From assembly GCF_000308215.1 (NCBI RefSeq), contig NZ_CAJE01000011.1, positions 1 to 64,000 on the forward strand: a stretch of DNA of 64,000 bases, given 5' to 3'. Origin of the DNA: Methanomassiliicoccus luminyensis B10. GTDB taxonomy: Archaea > Thermoplasmatota > Thermoplasmata > Methanomassiliicoccales > Methanomassiliicoccaceae. The number at the start of each line of letters is the position of its first letter. Within the stretch, counting starts at the first letter, position 1. The notes beneath the pieces were generated by a model that ran no database searches, was not told where the DNA came from, and saw nothing but the letters and a program-made list of their open reading frames with translations. A program made the position numbers and the translations under genes. Shown here piece by piece: positions 48,756-57,793 of this stretch.

Positions 48756-49757
48756 TCAGGTCACGCGCAGGTTGAGGTTCAGGGTCAAGTAGTCCTTTGA
48801 CGAAATCCTGCTCAGGAAGGCCTCTACCGCGGCTGCATCTCCGGCGAGATCCGTCATGCTGTTCCCGCCATATGGTTGCCCATCTTTCAACAGGACAAAC
48901 CAGATTTTGTACTGGCCGGGGGAGGGGACCGTGAAGTTGTAGTCCTGTTCCCATTGTTTCGTCCAGTTGCCTTCGGTGTTCGCCGGCATGTGCTCCAGGA
49001 CACCGACGGAGATGTTCTCCACAAAGTAAAGCTCGTTGATTGTGGTGATGTTGTTCGCATAGGTCGCATTGACCAGCCACACTTCTATAGTGTAGTTGAC
49101 GGACCTTTCCTCGTGATTGGCGATCCCGATGATCACTTCGCCCGGCTCGCCCACGGTCAGGTTGTTGGGGTAGTTCACCGTCTTGCCCTCACGGTTTAGT
49201 ATATAGAACTCGGTGAACTGTTCCCCCTGCTTCGGCATCGCCACGACATATGCCAGGGAGATCACCGAAGATAGGATGGCAATGACGAGGATTACGGTCA
49301 GCGCCTTGTCCAGCTTGGACTCCCCGTGGAACTCCTTGCCGACCTTGGCCCAAAGGTCCTTTGGCACGAACGGCAGGAATGGTTCGCTGGAGGTCGATCT
49401 CCTCCACATGCCCAGGGCAGAGAGGGCGATGTTGAACGCAATGAGGGACCACAGTATAGGCTCGAGCCTTATGCCGAAGGGCGTGTAGTTGAGGCCGAAG
49501 CCGATGAGCGGGGCCACCGCGATGCTCAGCCCGAAAGATAGCGCGATGCGCTCGATGAGGTCCAGCGACTTCTTCTCCGGGAACAGCGTCGCGATCAGGG
49601 CATAGCCAGGGAAGAACAAGATGAACGGCAGACCGAGAACTATTCTACCGGGATTGTCTGGGATAAGGTAGATGAACAGGGCTAACAGAAGGGACATGCC
49701 GATTATTGCGGCTAGGTCCCAGGAGCGCCTCAGTTCGGTCTTAAGCTCGTCCTTCAA
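48756..49757 (-). CDS. DUF1616 family membrane protein (copy 2)
   Basis: A 333-residue protein with four N-terminal helices and the family signature FFPGYALIATLFPEKKSLDLIERIALSFGLS (read in two parts near residues 46-76). After a further helix (about 154-172) an ectodomain follows, with IIGIANHEERSVNYTIEVWLVNA and several predicted N-glycosylation sequons (Asn-x-Ser/Thr, for example NYT, NIT, NWT). It shares organisation with the protein at 822-1865. It is divergently oriented to the CPBP gene at 49891, with which it shares a 130-bp promoter region. Confidence 0.82.
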   Translation of the reverse strand: MKDELKTELRRSWDLAAIIGMSLLLALFIYLIPDNPGRIVLGLPFILFFPGYALIATLFPEKKSLDLIERIALSFGLSIAVAPLIGFGLNYTPFGIRLEPILWSLIAFNIALSALGMWRRSTSSEPFLPFVPKDLWAKVGKEFHGESKLDKALTVILVIAILSSVISLAYVVAMPKQGEQFTEFYILNREGKTVNYPNNLTVGEPGEVIIGIANHEERSVNYTIEVWLVNATYANNITTINELYFVENISVGVLEHMPANTEGNWTKQWEQDYNFTVPSPGQYKIWFVLLKDGQPYGGNSMTDLAGDAAAVEAFLSRISSKDYLTLNLNLRVT

Positions 49758-49890
49758 GATGCTTCAGGACATGCTAATTAGTATTTAATTCCTTACTCGT
49801 GAGCCATTGTGTCTTTTTTGGTCGCCCCCCGAAGCAACCTGGAAAGCAACCAAAGGAACCACGGGGCAAATTCTTAATATTTTAATCCAG

Positions 49891-50736
49891 ATGTGGCCCG
49901 CTATGGCCATAGGCTTCTCCAAGTTCAACGCCACAGTTCCTGTGGTAGCTCCGATAGTCCTGCCCATGGCCTTGATAATCGTCGGAGAAGCGCTTCTTTT
50001 TGTTGGGAATCGGGAAGATTGCCTCGTCGTGCATGTCCTGAATATATTGATATGCATCATGGTGCCGATTTTGCTTAAGAGGAACTCCCTCGTCTGGCAG
50101 GCTTTCATGCTGTTGTCGATGCTCAGGGTCCTCAGCCTGGCAATGCCTCGGTTCACGGAGATGACGTTGTATTGGATGCTGATGACATATGTTCCTCTAA
50201 TCATTGTCGGCTATCTGCTCGTCCGTGACGATACAATGAAGTTTCGGGACCGCTTGCGCAATTTCAAGCAGTCGTTCACCCTCTCAAAGCTCTCTGGTTG
50301 GAAAGCTCTCTATTTTCCGGCAGGGATAATTCTCGCCCTGGTCCTCGCAAACATCGAGTTCGAGATCCTGAGCATGAATATGTCCGACCTTCGGCTGGTG
50401 CCGGACCTGAGCGCAGGCAGCTTGGCGCTTCTCTTCATCGTGATGGTGTTCTTCGTGGGTCTCGGGGAAGAACTGGTCTTCCGTTATATTCTTCAGACGA
50501 GACTGGAAGGGTCCGTTGGTGTAATCGGTGCGATACTGATAACATCCTTAGCCTTTGCTGTGATGCACGCAGGTTATGAGTCTTATATTTACATAGTATA
50601 TGTGTTCTGCATTTCGCTGATCTTGGGGGTTTTATATCATCACACCAAGAGCCTGGCATTGGTTACGCTCATCCATGGTTGCTTGAACTTCTTCCTGTTC
50701 TCGCTGCTCCCGTTCGGCTACTTGATCTTATTCTGA
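49891..50736 (+). CDS. CPBP (Abi/Rce1-like) intramembrane protease (copy 2)
   Basis: About 281 residues, eight helices. The motifs are canonical: GEELVFRYILQTRLEG (Glu-Glu-x3-Arg), FAVMHAGYES (Phe-x3-His) and LIHGCLNFF (His-x3-Asn), so protease activity is plausible, unlike the first copy. The start is uncertain: a TTG at 49807 gives the longest frame, but ATG 49891 follows TTAATATTTTAATCC, which is TATA-like. An ATG at 49903 is also possible. AT-richer than its DUF1616 neighbour. Substrates are unknown. Confidence 0.8.
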   Translation: MWPAMAIGFSKFNATVPVVAPIVLPMALIIVGEALLFVGNREDCLVVHVLNILICIMVPILLKRNSLVWQAFMLLSMLRVLSLAMPRFTEMTLYWMLMTYVPLIIVGYLLVRDDTMKFRDRLRNFKQSFTLSKLSGWKALYFPAGIILALVLANIEFEILSMNMSDLRLVPDLSAGSLALLFIVMVFFVGLGEELVFRYILQTRLEGSVGVIGAILITSLAFAVMHAGYESYIYIVYVFCISLILGVLYHHTKSLALVTLIHGCLNFFLFSLLPFGYLILF

Positions 50737-50790
50737 ATCATAAATCTCTAGAATAAATATTATATATCGGGATCATTCTATACCTTATCG

Positions 50791-51021
50791 ATGTCTATAA
50801 CTGCGACCCTTGCATCTAGTGCAATATCTATCGAAGCCGGTATCGGGCTGGGCGTAGGGGGTGTGCTAGTAGCTATTCTGCTGATCACTCTGCTCTCCTC
50901 GAAGGAACTCATATCCTCATCCAAGCTAAACTCGCCCAAGGTGAGGAAAGCAATGAATCTGGCTATCGTCCCACTGCTGGCAGTGTTCACTCTCAATGTG
51001 GCATATGTAGTGGCGTTCTAA
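50791..51021 (+). CDS. Two-helix membrane mini-protein (76 aa)
   Basis: A 76-residue protein. The first hydrophobic helix (about 18-36, GLGVGGVLVAILLITLL) and the second (about 57-75, LAIVPLLAVFTLNVAYVVAF) flank a Ser/Lys-rich loop (SSKELISSSKLNSPKVRK). TATTATATATCGGG just upstream (50757-50770) is a good TATA box, so it probably has its own short transcript. T-rich DNA follows the stop (GGGATTTTTTTT). It parallels the mini-protein beside the other DUF1616/CPBP pair. Confidence 0.6.
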   Translation: MSITATLASSAISIEAGIGLGVGGVLVAILLITLLSSKELISSSKLNSPKVRKAMNLAIVPLLAVFTLNVAYVVAF

Positions 51022-51809
51022 GCCGGGCGAAAACGGGATTTTTTTTCATTATTTATCTTTAGATAACCTTTTGCTACTAGGTTGCACTGTGCCATTCAGT
51101 GAGGTCATGACATATTGTCTCCCCCCGGGCTCTGATATTGTACACGTCTGTGGCACGCGTATCTTAATTATGTGGAGACATGTATCTCGCTCTCCATTTT
51201 TCATTCCTTCATTTCTCATATCTTCTCTACAATCAGATGGCATCTCAACGAAGTGAGGATGTGGTCGACAGTTTTTATCAGGTGCATTCGGTTGAATTCA
51301 TTGATCTTCTATGCCGCTAATTATGACTGATTTATGATTCACCATCGGCCATTCAATATGCCACACTTGAGTATCTGTGTTCCGACAGAGATTATATCGC
51401 TTGTATTGACTTCTAGTTGCCCAATCTTGGGCATGCTATCACTTCTAGAACCTCCAGTGAATATCTTTCTCCTATTTCATGGACAAGCCATCTATGAATC
51501 ATCTTTTACTTAGTGTTGACAAATATCCAGAGATACGAAGGCGATTCCTAACATTCTCGCCAGAAAAAGTCCGCGAGGTGAATGAAACCGACACCTGTCG
51601 ATGGAGTTAAAACGTCGACATCAAAAATTTTTTGAGTAACTCCATATGGTCTGGCAATATCCACCTATTGAATTTCAATAGGGCCAATTATATTAACTGG
51701 ATAACGTTTGTCCACAGCCGAGATGAATTAGGTCGGTGAGCCACTGGTTGAGAATGATGCATCACTACCAACACGACGCCACATTCTGGCATTTCCTGTC
51801 AAAACATGG
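51022..51809. other. 788-bp AT-rich gap
   Basis: No gene is supported on either strand. It holds a T-run terminator after the mini-protein, a hairpin GCCCAA-TC-TTGGGC at 51419-51432, and a perfect inverted repeat CCTATTGA-ATT-TCAATAGG at 51664-51682. A TATA-like stretch CAATTATATTAAC lies near 51684-51697, possibly the promoter for the flippase gene. The remnant of deleted genes is possible. Confidence 0.5.
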
Positions 51810-53120
51810 ATGTGGGGCATCTTGAGGCGCCTTAAGGGCAAGACCATGAGCGATATTAAATGGGCTTTCATCAGCACCGCAATGGCATCGCTCGTTCATT
51901 TTATTCTCAGGACTATTATCGGTAGAGAGCTGGGTTCCGATGGACTTGGAGTTTACACTCTTGCATTCACCATATATTTATTGGGGATGCAATTTGCCGC
52001 TTTCGGGATTGGTTCGGCGCTTACAAAGTATGTTGCAGAGTTTTTAGAAGATCGACTGACAATCGATAAATATATCTCTTCTGGGTTAACCAGTTCGATA
52101 ATCACTGGAACAGCCATGGGGCTCGTTCTTTTCCTGCTTGCGCCACATCTTGCGAACTCTATTTTTCACACCCCTGAAATGGAGGGCATGATTAAGCTCA
52201 TCTCCATCTGTTTCCCATTCATCGCAATCCAGAAAGCAGTTCTCGGGACATTAAATGGCTTCCGAAAAATGCGCCGCCTTGCGTTCCTAAATATCGTACA
52301 GAATGTTTCCGTCGTTCTTATCTCGGCGGTTCTTGTACTATCCTTCGACATGAGCGTGATGGGTGCAATCATAGGGCTCGTGGTGCCAACGATGATTGTT
52401 GGTCTTCTGAGCCCCATCCTGATTCGTAATCACATCGCATTCGCTTCCCTGTGGAACGGCCCTGCTCTACGTGCAACGACTGTATTCGGGTTCTACATCG
52501 TTCTGGGAAATTCTATTGGATTTCTCAATACTCAGATGGACAATCTCTTTATAGGCTATTACTTGGATCCATCGGAGGTTGGGATATATGCCGTTGCCGT
52601 TTTGCTGGCTCAGACAATGACACTGATTCCGACCGCGATTCAGTATGTCACGGCGCCGATGACCGCAACATTGTATGGGAAGGGGGATGTCAAAGGAGTT
52701 AGGCGACTCTTTTTTTCAACATTGAAAAAGAGCTTAATTATGTCCGCGGTCAGCGCCAGCATATTGGCAGTGGCTAGCCCATACATCATTACATTAGTAT
52801 TCACCGATGTATATTCCACATCATACGTACCCTTACTGATTCTTTTGGTGGGTTATGCCATTAGTGCATCTTATGGGGCAGTAGGTGCCACACTGGCAAG
52901 CATTGGCATGGTAAAGGTTTCCTTTCGTATCCATGCCATGTGCGCGCTATTCAACATACTCTTAAACATCATGCTCATTCCCATCCTTGGTATAGTCGGT
53001 GCCGCTTTATCAACCGCAGGTACTATGATTGCCAATTTTATCATAACTGTATCTATTGTTAAAAACTACCTTAGCAGGGGTTCAAAAAATGAATGTAAAA
53101 GTGATTCTGCTGGACCTTGA
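51810..53120 (+). CDS. Oligosaccharide flippase (Wzx-like, MOP superfamily)
   Basis: A 436-residue protein with about twelve helices. The first segment MSDIKWAFISTAMASLVHFIL, then REXGSDGLGVYTLAF-like (GRELGSDGLGVYTL), the GFRKMRRLAFLNIVQNV loop and the C-terminal pair LNIMLIPILGIVGAALSTAGT match polysaccharide flippases. It should carry lipid-linked oligosaccharide across the membrane. AT-rich. The last 11 codons overlap a new ATG (53089) and the left edge of the insertion element, so its natural C terminus may be slightly altered. Confidence 0.88.
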   Translation: MWGILRRLKGKTMSDIKWAFISTAMASLVHFILRTIIGRELGSDGLGVYTLAFTIYLLGMQFAAFGIGSALTKYVAEFLEDRLTIDKYISSGLTSSIITGTAMGLVLFLLAPHLANSIFHTPEMEGMIKLISICFPFIAIQKAVLGTLNGFRKMRRLAFLNIVQNVSVVLISAVLVLSFDMSVMGAIIGLVVPTMIVGLLSPILIRNHIAFASLWNGPALRATTVFGFYIVLGNSIGFLNTQMDNLFIGYYLDPSEVGIYAVAVLLAQTMTLIPTAIQYVTAPMTATLYGKGDVKGVRRLFFSTLKKSLIMSAVSASILAVASPYIITLVFTDVYSTSYVPLLILLVGYAISASYGAVGATLASIGMVKVSFRIHAMCALFNILLNIMLIPILGIVGAALSTAGTMIANFIITVSIVKNYLSRGSKNECKSDSAGP

Positions 53121-53127
53121 CAGTTAA
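53089..53127 (+). pseudogene. Truncated ORF cut by the insertion element
   Basis: An ATG with AGGGGT seven bases upstream starts MNVKVILLDLDS and stops at codon 13. The hydrophobic strand with Asp-Leu-Asp resembles the first motif of HAD or phosphodiesterase-type enzymes. The sequence changes character at about 53121, where the insertion appears to begin. I infer that the original gene was interrupted there; its remainder is not visible on the far side. Confidence 0.35.
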
Positions 53128-54780
53128 CACGGGGGCAGCTTGTTTCGGACTCGTATAATTGCTGGTCCTGATAGGAATTCAGAGTTCCTCAGCTTCGTCT
53201 GAGTTCTGCAAAAACAAATAAAACTAAGGACGAACGTCATATCACGCTGAACGAGAATAAATCGTTTTCCGTCGGCACCGTGCTGCTGGTCGACGATCGG
53301 TACGAGCAACTTGATTTGGATGCTATCATCGGCTCCCTCAAGGACAAGGGCATTCCTATCAATCCTCCCGTATGAGGAATGTTCGCCTACAAGCTGGGCG
53401 ATAACTTCAGCGTTCTTCAAGCGGGCGAATGGATGAACAGAACGGAAGTGGGAGAGCATTACGAACTGCCTCCATTCAACGTGAAGACGCTGTATCGGGC
53501 GGTGGAGACGCTCGGTCGCAACCGCGAACGCATCGTCCGCGAGCTTCAGGACCGCGTCCTGAAGCTGTTGGACCTCGAGACAACGGACATCCTCATGGAC
53601 TGGACGTCCATCGTTTACTACGGCGATATGGCCTCCCTGGCGAAGTACGGCTATTCACGAGACCATCGGCCGGACAAGAAGCAGGTGACGCTGGGGGTGG
53701 CGCAGCTCGCTCCGCCGGTGAACGTTCCCATGGCCATGACCGTCGAGGCTGGCAACATGAACGACGAGGAGCACTTCCGTAGCACTTACAATCAGGTGAG
53801 GAACGTTCTGGACGACAGCTCATTGATCGTCTTCGACAAGGGAGCGAACGACAAGAGGAACCTGGAGAGCAGCGTCCTCGACCGCAACGACTACCTCACC
53901 TCGAAGAAGCTCAACATCGCCGACGACAAGGTGTTCCGGTCGTTCGACCGGAACGACTGGGAGAGCATAGACGAGGGCGTCTATGCTCTCAAGCGCATGT
54001 TCCCGTCCCGCGTCAACTACTACTTCTTCTCCGAGAAGCTCAAGGACGAGCATCTTGCTTCGAGGCGGCGCAAGGCGGAGCGCCTCCTGGCGGAGGCGCG
54101 GATGATACAGGACAGTCTGGACGACGGGAAGCGGCTGCCGAAGCGGTTCCGCATCAACGATCCCCTGGTCGATGTCCGCTACGACTACCAGACCAAGCTG
54201 GCATCGATGGACGAACAGGAGGCGCTCCGCCTCCTGCTGGACCAAGTGATCGACGGACGGGAAGGCTGCTTCTGCCTGACCTCGTCGAGGGATATGGATG
54301 CCGAGGAAGCGCTTCGCATCTACCGCTCCAAGGACGCCGTGGAGAAGCTGTTCCATTCGCTGAAGAGCGAGATCGAGGTGAGGCCGCTGAGAGTGTGGTC
54401 GGATGACGCCGTGTACGGTGTTCTTCTTCTAGGATTCATCGCTCAACTGATGATAAGTTTGACACGCTTCTTCGTCGCTCCAGTCAAGAGCGTGTCAACG
54501 AAATTCATCTCGAACTCGTTACAAAATTTGACACTAACGGTCGTTCGGAGCGAGGGCGGTCGGAAACAACGGCACTATTCCAACTTCGACGCTCTCAATC
54601 GAGCAATATTGGCAGGTTTCCTGGCGGAAACTGACCGTTGCCGCCCTGGGAACGGTGCCCCGGGGCGGTTTCGAGCATCTCAAAACGATGTGTCAAATTC
54701 TAGAACCCAGTGAAAACTTGAGGGTCAGGTGTCAAAGTTAGGATGTATGGTCTTCCGTCTTTCTAGTTATGCTCTAACGC
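53121..54780. mobile_element. IS4/IS1634-type insertion sequence, degenerate, ends unresolved
   Basis: A GC-rich block inside AT-rich DNA, carrying a DDE transposase gene (53175-54713). The ends are set by the change in composition and by neighbouring gene ends, not by proven terminal repeats. The motif TTAACAC near 53124 and TTGACAC on the opposite strand near 54731 are weak candidates for inverted ends. No target duplication was identified. The intact copy elsewhere would define the borders. Confidence 0.6.
53175..54713 (+). pseudogene. IS1634-like DDE transposase with in-frame stop
   Basis: The frame is open from 53175 (after a TAG) to a TGA at 53373-53375, then continues from an ATG at 53379 for 444 codons. 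The first part reads TVLLVDDRYEQLDLDAIIG and runs on naturally into MFAYKLGDNFSVLQAGEWMN, so the TGA is a nonsense mutation, not a boundary. The catalytic Asp is in DILMDWTSIVYYG, the second in SSLIVFDKGANDKRN, and the Glu in YRSKDAVEKLFHSLKSEIEVRPL. No start codon is visible for the N-terminal part. It may still make a shortened protein from 53379. Confidence 0.75.
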
Positions 54781-54816
54781 CAGTTGTAGTCTTAACGCGC
54801 CAAAAGTAGTTAAAAA
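54714..54816. other. Right flank of the insertion element
   Basis: AT-rich DNA with no coding sequence, containing two copies of TGTCAAA (54690 and 54730). The membrane-protein gene ends at 54817 on the other strand. Confidence 0.4.
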
Positions 54817-56592
54817 TTAGTCCAGTCCAGTATCACCATATCTGTAGATTGAGATATGCGAATCTTGATATATTTTTCCAGCACTACTTGAGTAATTGAT
54901 TTCCATCAACATCGGTATGAGGGCCGCCCTTGAATCTAGGATCTGAATTGGGAGGCCTGAGTTCATAGTTGCGTGATCTATTATTATGAACTGTCCCTTC
55001 ATTGCATTCGACACTGGTTCATCTCCCACTAAAGCTGCATACTCATGCGAGGTTATGTACTCATAATTAAAACTAGGTTTGTTTATTTTTGACTCGTATT
55101 GCAGATGTTTGCCTAAGATATTAAAGTCGGCATATATCTTTTGAGATTTCCCATCAATATGAGAATACGTCCAATAGAAGCTGTTCTCCCCATCGGTGTA
55201 TTTTGTTACTGACGTCTCTCCTGCCTGGTCGGTGCTATAGATTGAGAATAGGCAGATAGCGCTCAATATGATTAAAATGGCCAGGGAGGCAGTAATTGAA
55301 TGTCCAACAATTCTTTTTTTATTTTTATCCATATTCACATATACATATATGGCCACCATTGGAAACAAAAGAGGCACATAAAAAAGATTAAATGAGCCAC
55401 TTAAATAGTACAGGAATACCAAAATTAGTTGAGCAAGCATTAAGGCCGATAGCAACACAACTGACTCGTGAGTATTAATCTTTATATGCTGAGTCATGTG
55501 GCGTTTATCTTTTACGGCCGATAAGCAAAGAGTATATACTGCCATTATGATTGATAATGCAAGTATGGATAAGTAGGATAAGAAGTATATCATACCAATC
55601 GTGGAATCCTTATAATTATACTGGTATGGTACTTCAAATGTCAAATTTCCTGTTAGTTTCTTAAACGCTTCCTGAATAAAATTGATAATATTTGCATTCT
55701 GAGAAAATTCATCTATATAGCTGGACTGCCAAAGATGGGTAAATGTGATTGCAATAACCATGGAAATGGCCGCCAATGTGCCAATATTTTGCAAGTATTT
55801 TTTACCCAGATGATTTTCATCCAATTCATGTGGAGAAGTGGTTTGAAATAGATTGGGGTTTACCCTGCTTACTGCCTTAATCATGTAAAGAACTAGCCAG
55901 ACGCATAGTAGCAAGATCATTACTGTCATTAACAATGTATGCCAGTAGTGCGCAAGGCTGACCAATAATATGATTATAATAAAATAGTATCTGATGTCAT
56001 GAGATGTGACATATCTCCATATGCACATTATGCCAATAAACAATAATGTGTAGCCAGGGGTGGCTGCATAAAAAGATGAAGTGGATTTGGTTGTAAACAG
56101 GAACATGATTCCGTATATGGATAGAAGCAGGAATGCCAGCGGATATTTTTTTCGATCAAGTAATGAATTGAGTAAGCCAAGATATGCTATCGGAACGAGA
56201 ACAAGCCCAAAGGGAAAGATTATGGACATCTCAGGAGTGATTCCGGTAATATGCACCATTATTAGGTGGATGATGACGATATTGGGGAAAAATGACTCCG
56301 TTTCCGATATGCGCTGTGCTATCGGTGATAACGTTGAATCCGCAGTGAAACTTGAATCAAATAATGGAAATGTTTTGTATTGAGGGGAAGTATATCCATT
56401 TTGTACCGTATTGAGATATGCCGCAAATATGTTGGGGAATCTTTGAAAATCAACCTCATTTAAGACGTCCAAAATTAATAATATTGAGAATAGTGTAAAA
56501 AATAATATTCCGATGATTTTTAACACTCGGTTATTCTTCACGGCCATTAGTTGCACCCGGATAGTCGAAAATTCTATAACAACATCACTCAT
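54817..56592 (-). CDS. Polytopic membrane protein, possibly glycan polymerase or GT-C type
   Basis: A 591-residue protein with about twelve helices from about 24 to 460, then a 120-residue extracytoplasmic tail. An early loop (PQYKTFPLFDSSFTADSTLSP in outline, about 70-95) and the segment SFFPNIVIIHLIMVHITGI contain Asp and Ser residues that in GT-C transferases lie near the catalytic face. It is AT-rich. In context, a Wzy-like polymerase or a lipid-linked sugar transferase would fit, but there is no diagnostic motif. ATG 56592 is the longest start; ATG 56547 is an alternative. Confidence 0.6.
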   Translation of the reverse strand: MSDVVIEFSTIRVQLMAVKNNRVLKIIGILFFTLFSILLILDVLNEVDFQRFPNIFAAYLNTVQNGYTSPQYKTFPLFDSSFTADSTLSPIAQRISETESFFPNIVIIHLIMVHITGITPEMSIIFPFGLVLVPIAYLGLLNSLLDRKKYPLAFLLLSIYGIMFLFTTKSTSSFYAATPGYTLLFIGIMCIWRYVTSHDIRYYFIIIILLVSLAHYWHTLLMTVMILLLCVWLVLYMIKAVSRVNPNLFQTTSPHELDENHLGKKYLQNIGTLAAISMVIAITFTHLWQSSYIDEFSQNANIINFIQEAFKKLTGNLTFEVPYQYNYKDSTIGMIYFLSYLSILALSIIMAVYTLCLSAVKDKRHMTQHIKINTHESVVLLSALMLAQLILVFLYYLSGSFNLFYVPLLFPMVAIYVYVNMDKNKKRIVGHSITASLAILIILSAICLFSIYSTDQAGETSVTKYTDGENSFYWTYSHIDGKSQKIYADFNILGKHLQYESKINKPSFNYEYITSHEYAALVGDEPVSNAMKGQFIIIDHATMNSGLPIQILDSRAALIPMLMEINYSSSAGKIYQDSHISIYRYGDTGLD

Positions 56593-56629
56593 TCAGATAA
56601 GGCGACACACACATCCTACTCGTAATTTA

Positions 56630-57793
56630 TCAAATGAATTCATCATAGATGCATAATATCTCTTTAGATATATTCTCCCATGTATACCGTTCTGCATACT
56701 GTTTAATCGCCTCCCGATCCCATTCTCGATCCAGTGCCATATGAATCTTCTCCGCTAAGTCGTCGGAATCGCCTGGCTCCGCCAGTATACCGTATCTGTC
56801 AGATATAATGATCTCTTCACTTCCACCATTTCGTGTGGCCAGAATAGGTTTGCCGCAGGCCAGAGCCTCGAGTTGAACTATCCCAAAACTCTCTGCAAGG
56901 CTAGGCATAACAAAGATATCACAGGCATTCATCCATAGGTACATTTGTTCGTCGGGAATGAATCCCACCAATTTGATATATTTCTCGAGGCCCAATGACA
57001 CAATCTGCTGTTCGAGATTGTGACGCAGTGGTCCTGACCCCCCGATGTAGCAGATAAAATCATCTCTTTCTCCAATAATCTCACCAATTGCAGAAATCAG
57101 GAATTTCTGCCCCTTCTCCTCATATAGTCTACCAATGTTCAATATAATCTTCGAATCTGTTGGTAGTCCCAACAGCTGGCGAGCCCTATCCATGCTGATT
57201 GGATGATATTTTTTTGGATCGTAGCCATTGGCAATATAATGTACCTTAGATGGATTAATCCCACAACTACAGATTTGTGAAATATCCTTTTTATTTACCC
57301 TTATTAGTGCATCACAATCTCTCCAAGTATTTATGAAATGCCGGTTCTTCTGACGAATGGCTTTATACAATGTCTGATGAGTATGTTCTGTTATTATGGT
57401 TGGTATTCCCATGATCCTTTTTAATTCGACAGCAACAGCTCCAGATGGCCAGGTAAAGTGGGCGTGAATCAAATCAAAATTAATACGTTCTCTCTTTATC
57501 AAGGACTCAATGGCTCTCAGTTCCAGGTTTACCCACATGAATCTTCCGTGATTCCAAAAAAGGGGATTATTGATGTATCTTGGAAAAAAAACTTGAACAT
57601 CATCAAATTGGTAATCATCATGCTTGGTATTTCGCAATCGCTCCATACCATGAGCTACTGGTGATACAACATAGACTTTGTCAAAATGATGTTTTAGGTA
57701 TTTTACCTGTTCCTTAACGAAGATGCCGCCGATGTATGAATTATCTTGATTTGGAAAATCATTGCTAATGATGAGCAAATTCCTTTCAGACAT
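56630..57793 (-). CDS. Family-4 glycosyltransferase (GT-B)
   Basis: A 387-residue GT-B enzyme. LLIISNDFPNQDNSYIGGIFVKEQVKYL at the N terminus is typical. LIHAHFTWPSGAVAVELK follows, then the donor part KIILNIGRLYEEKGQKFLISAI and the FVMPSLAESFGIVQLEALACGKPILATRNGG stretch (E-x7-E). The ATG at 57793 has GAGG six bases upstream and overlaps the upstream gene by 8 bp. AT-rich. It acts in the surface-glycan pathway with the neighbouring genes; donor unknown. Confidence 0.92.
   Translation of the reverse strand: MSERNLLIISNDFPNQDNSYIGGIFVKEQVKYLKHHFDKVYVVSPVAHGMERLRNTKHDDYQFDDVQVFFPRYINNPLFWNHGRFMWVNLELRAIESLIKRERINFDLIHAHFTWPSGAVAVELKRIMGIPTIITEHTHQTLYKAIRQKNRHFINTWRDCDALIRVNKKDISQICSCGINPSKVHYIANGYDPKKYHPISMDRARQLLGLPTDSKIILNIGRLYEEKGQKFLISAIGEIIGERDDFICYIGGSGPLRHNLEQQIVSLGLEKYIKLVGFIPDEQMYLWMNACDIFVMPSLAESFGIVQLEALACGKPILATRNGGSEEIIISDRYGILAEPGDSDDLAEKIHMALDREWDREAIKQYAERYTWENISKEILCIYDEFI

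Noticed and set aside
51071-51256. 61-codon frame in the AT-rich gap before the flippase
   Set aside because: No start signal, no domain, and opposite-strand frames of similar quality exist.
53373-53375. TGA in the transposase as a possible selenocysteine or recoded codon
   Set aside because: UGA recoding is not expected here, and no recoding hairpin is seen nearby. A nonsense mutation in a decaying insertion element is simpler.
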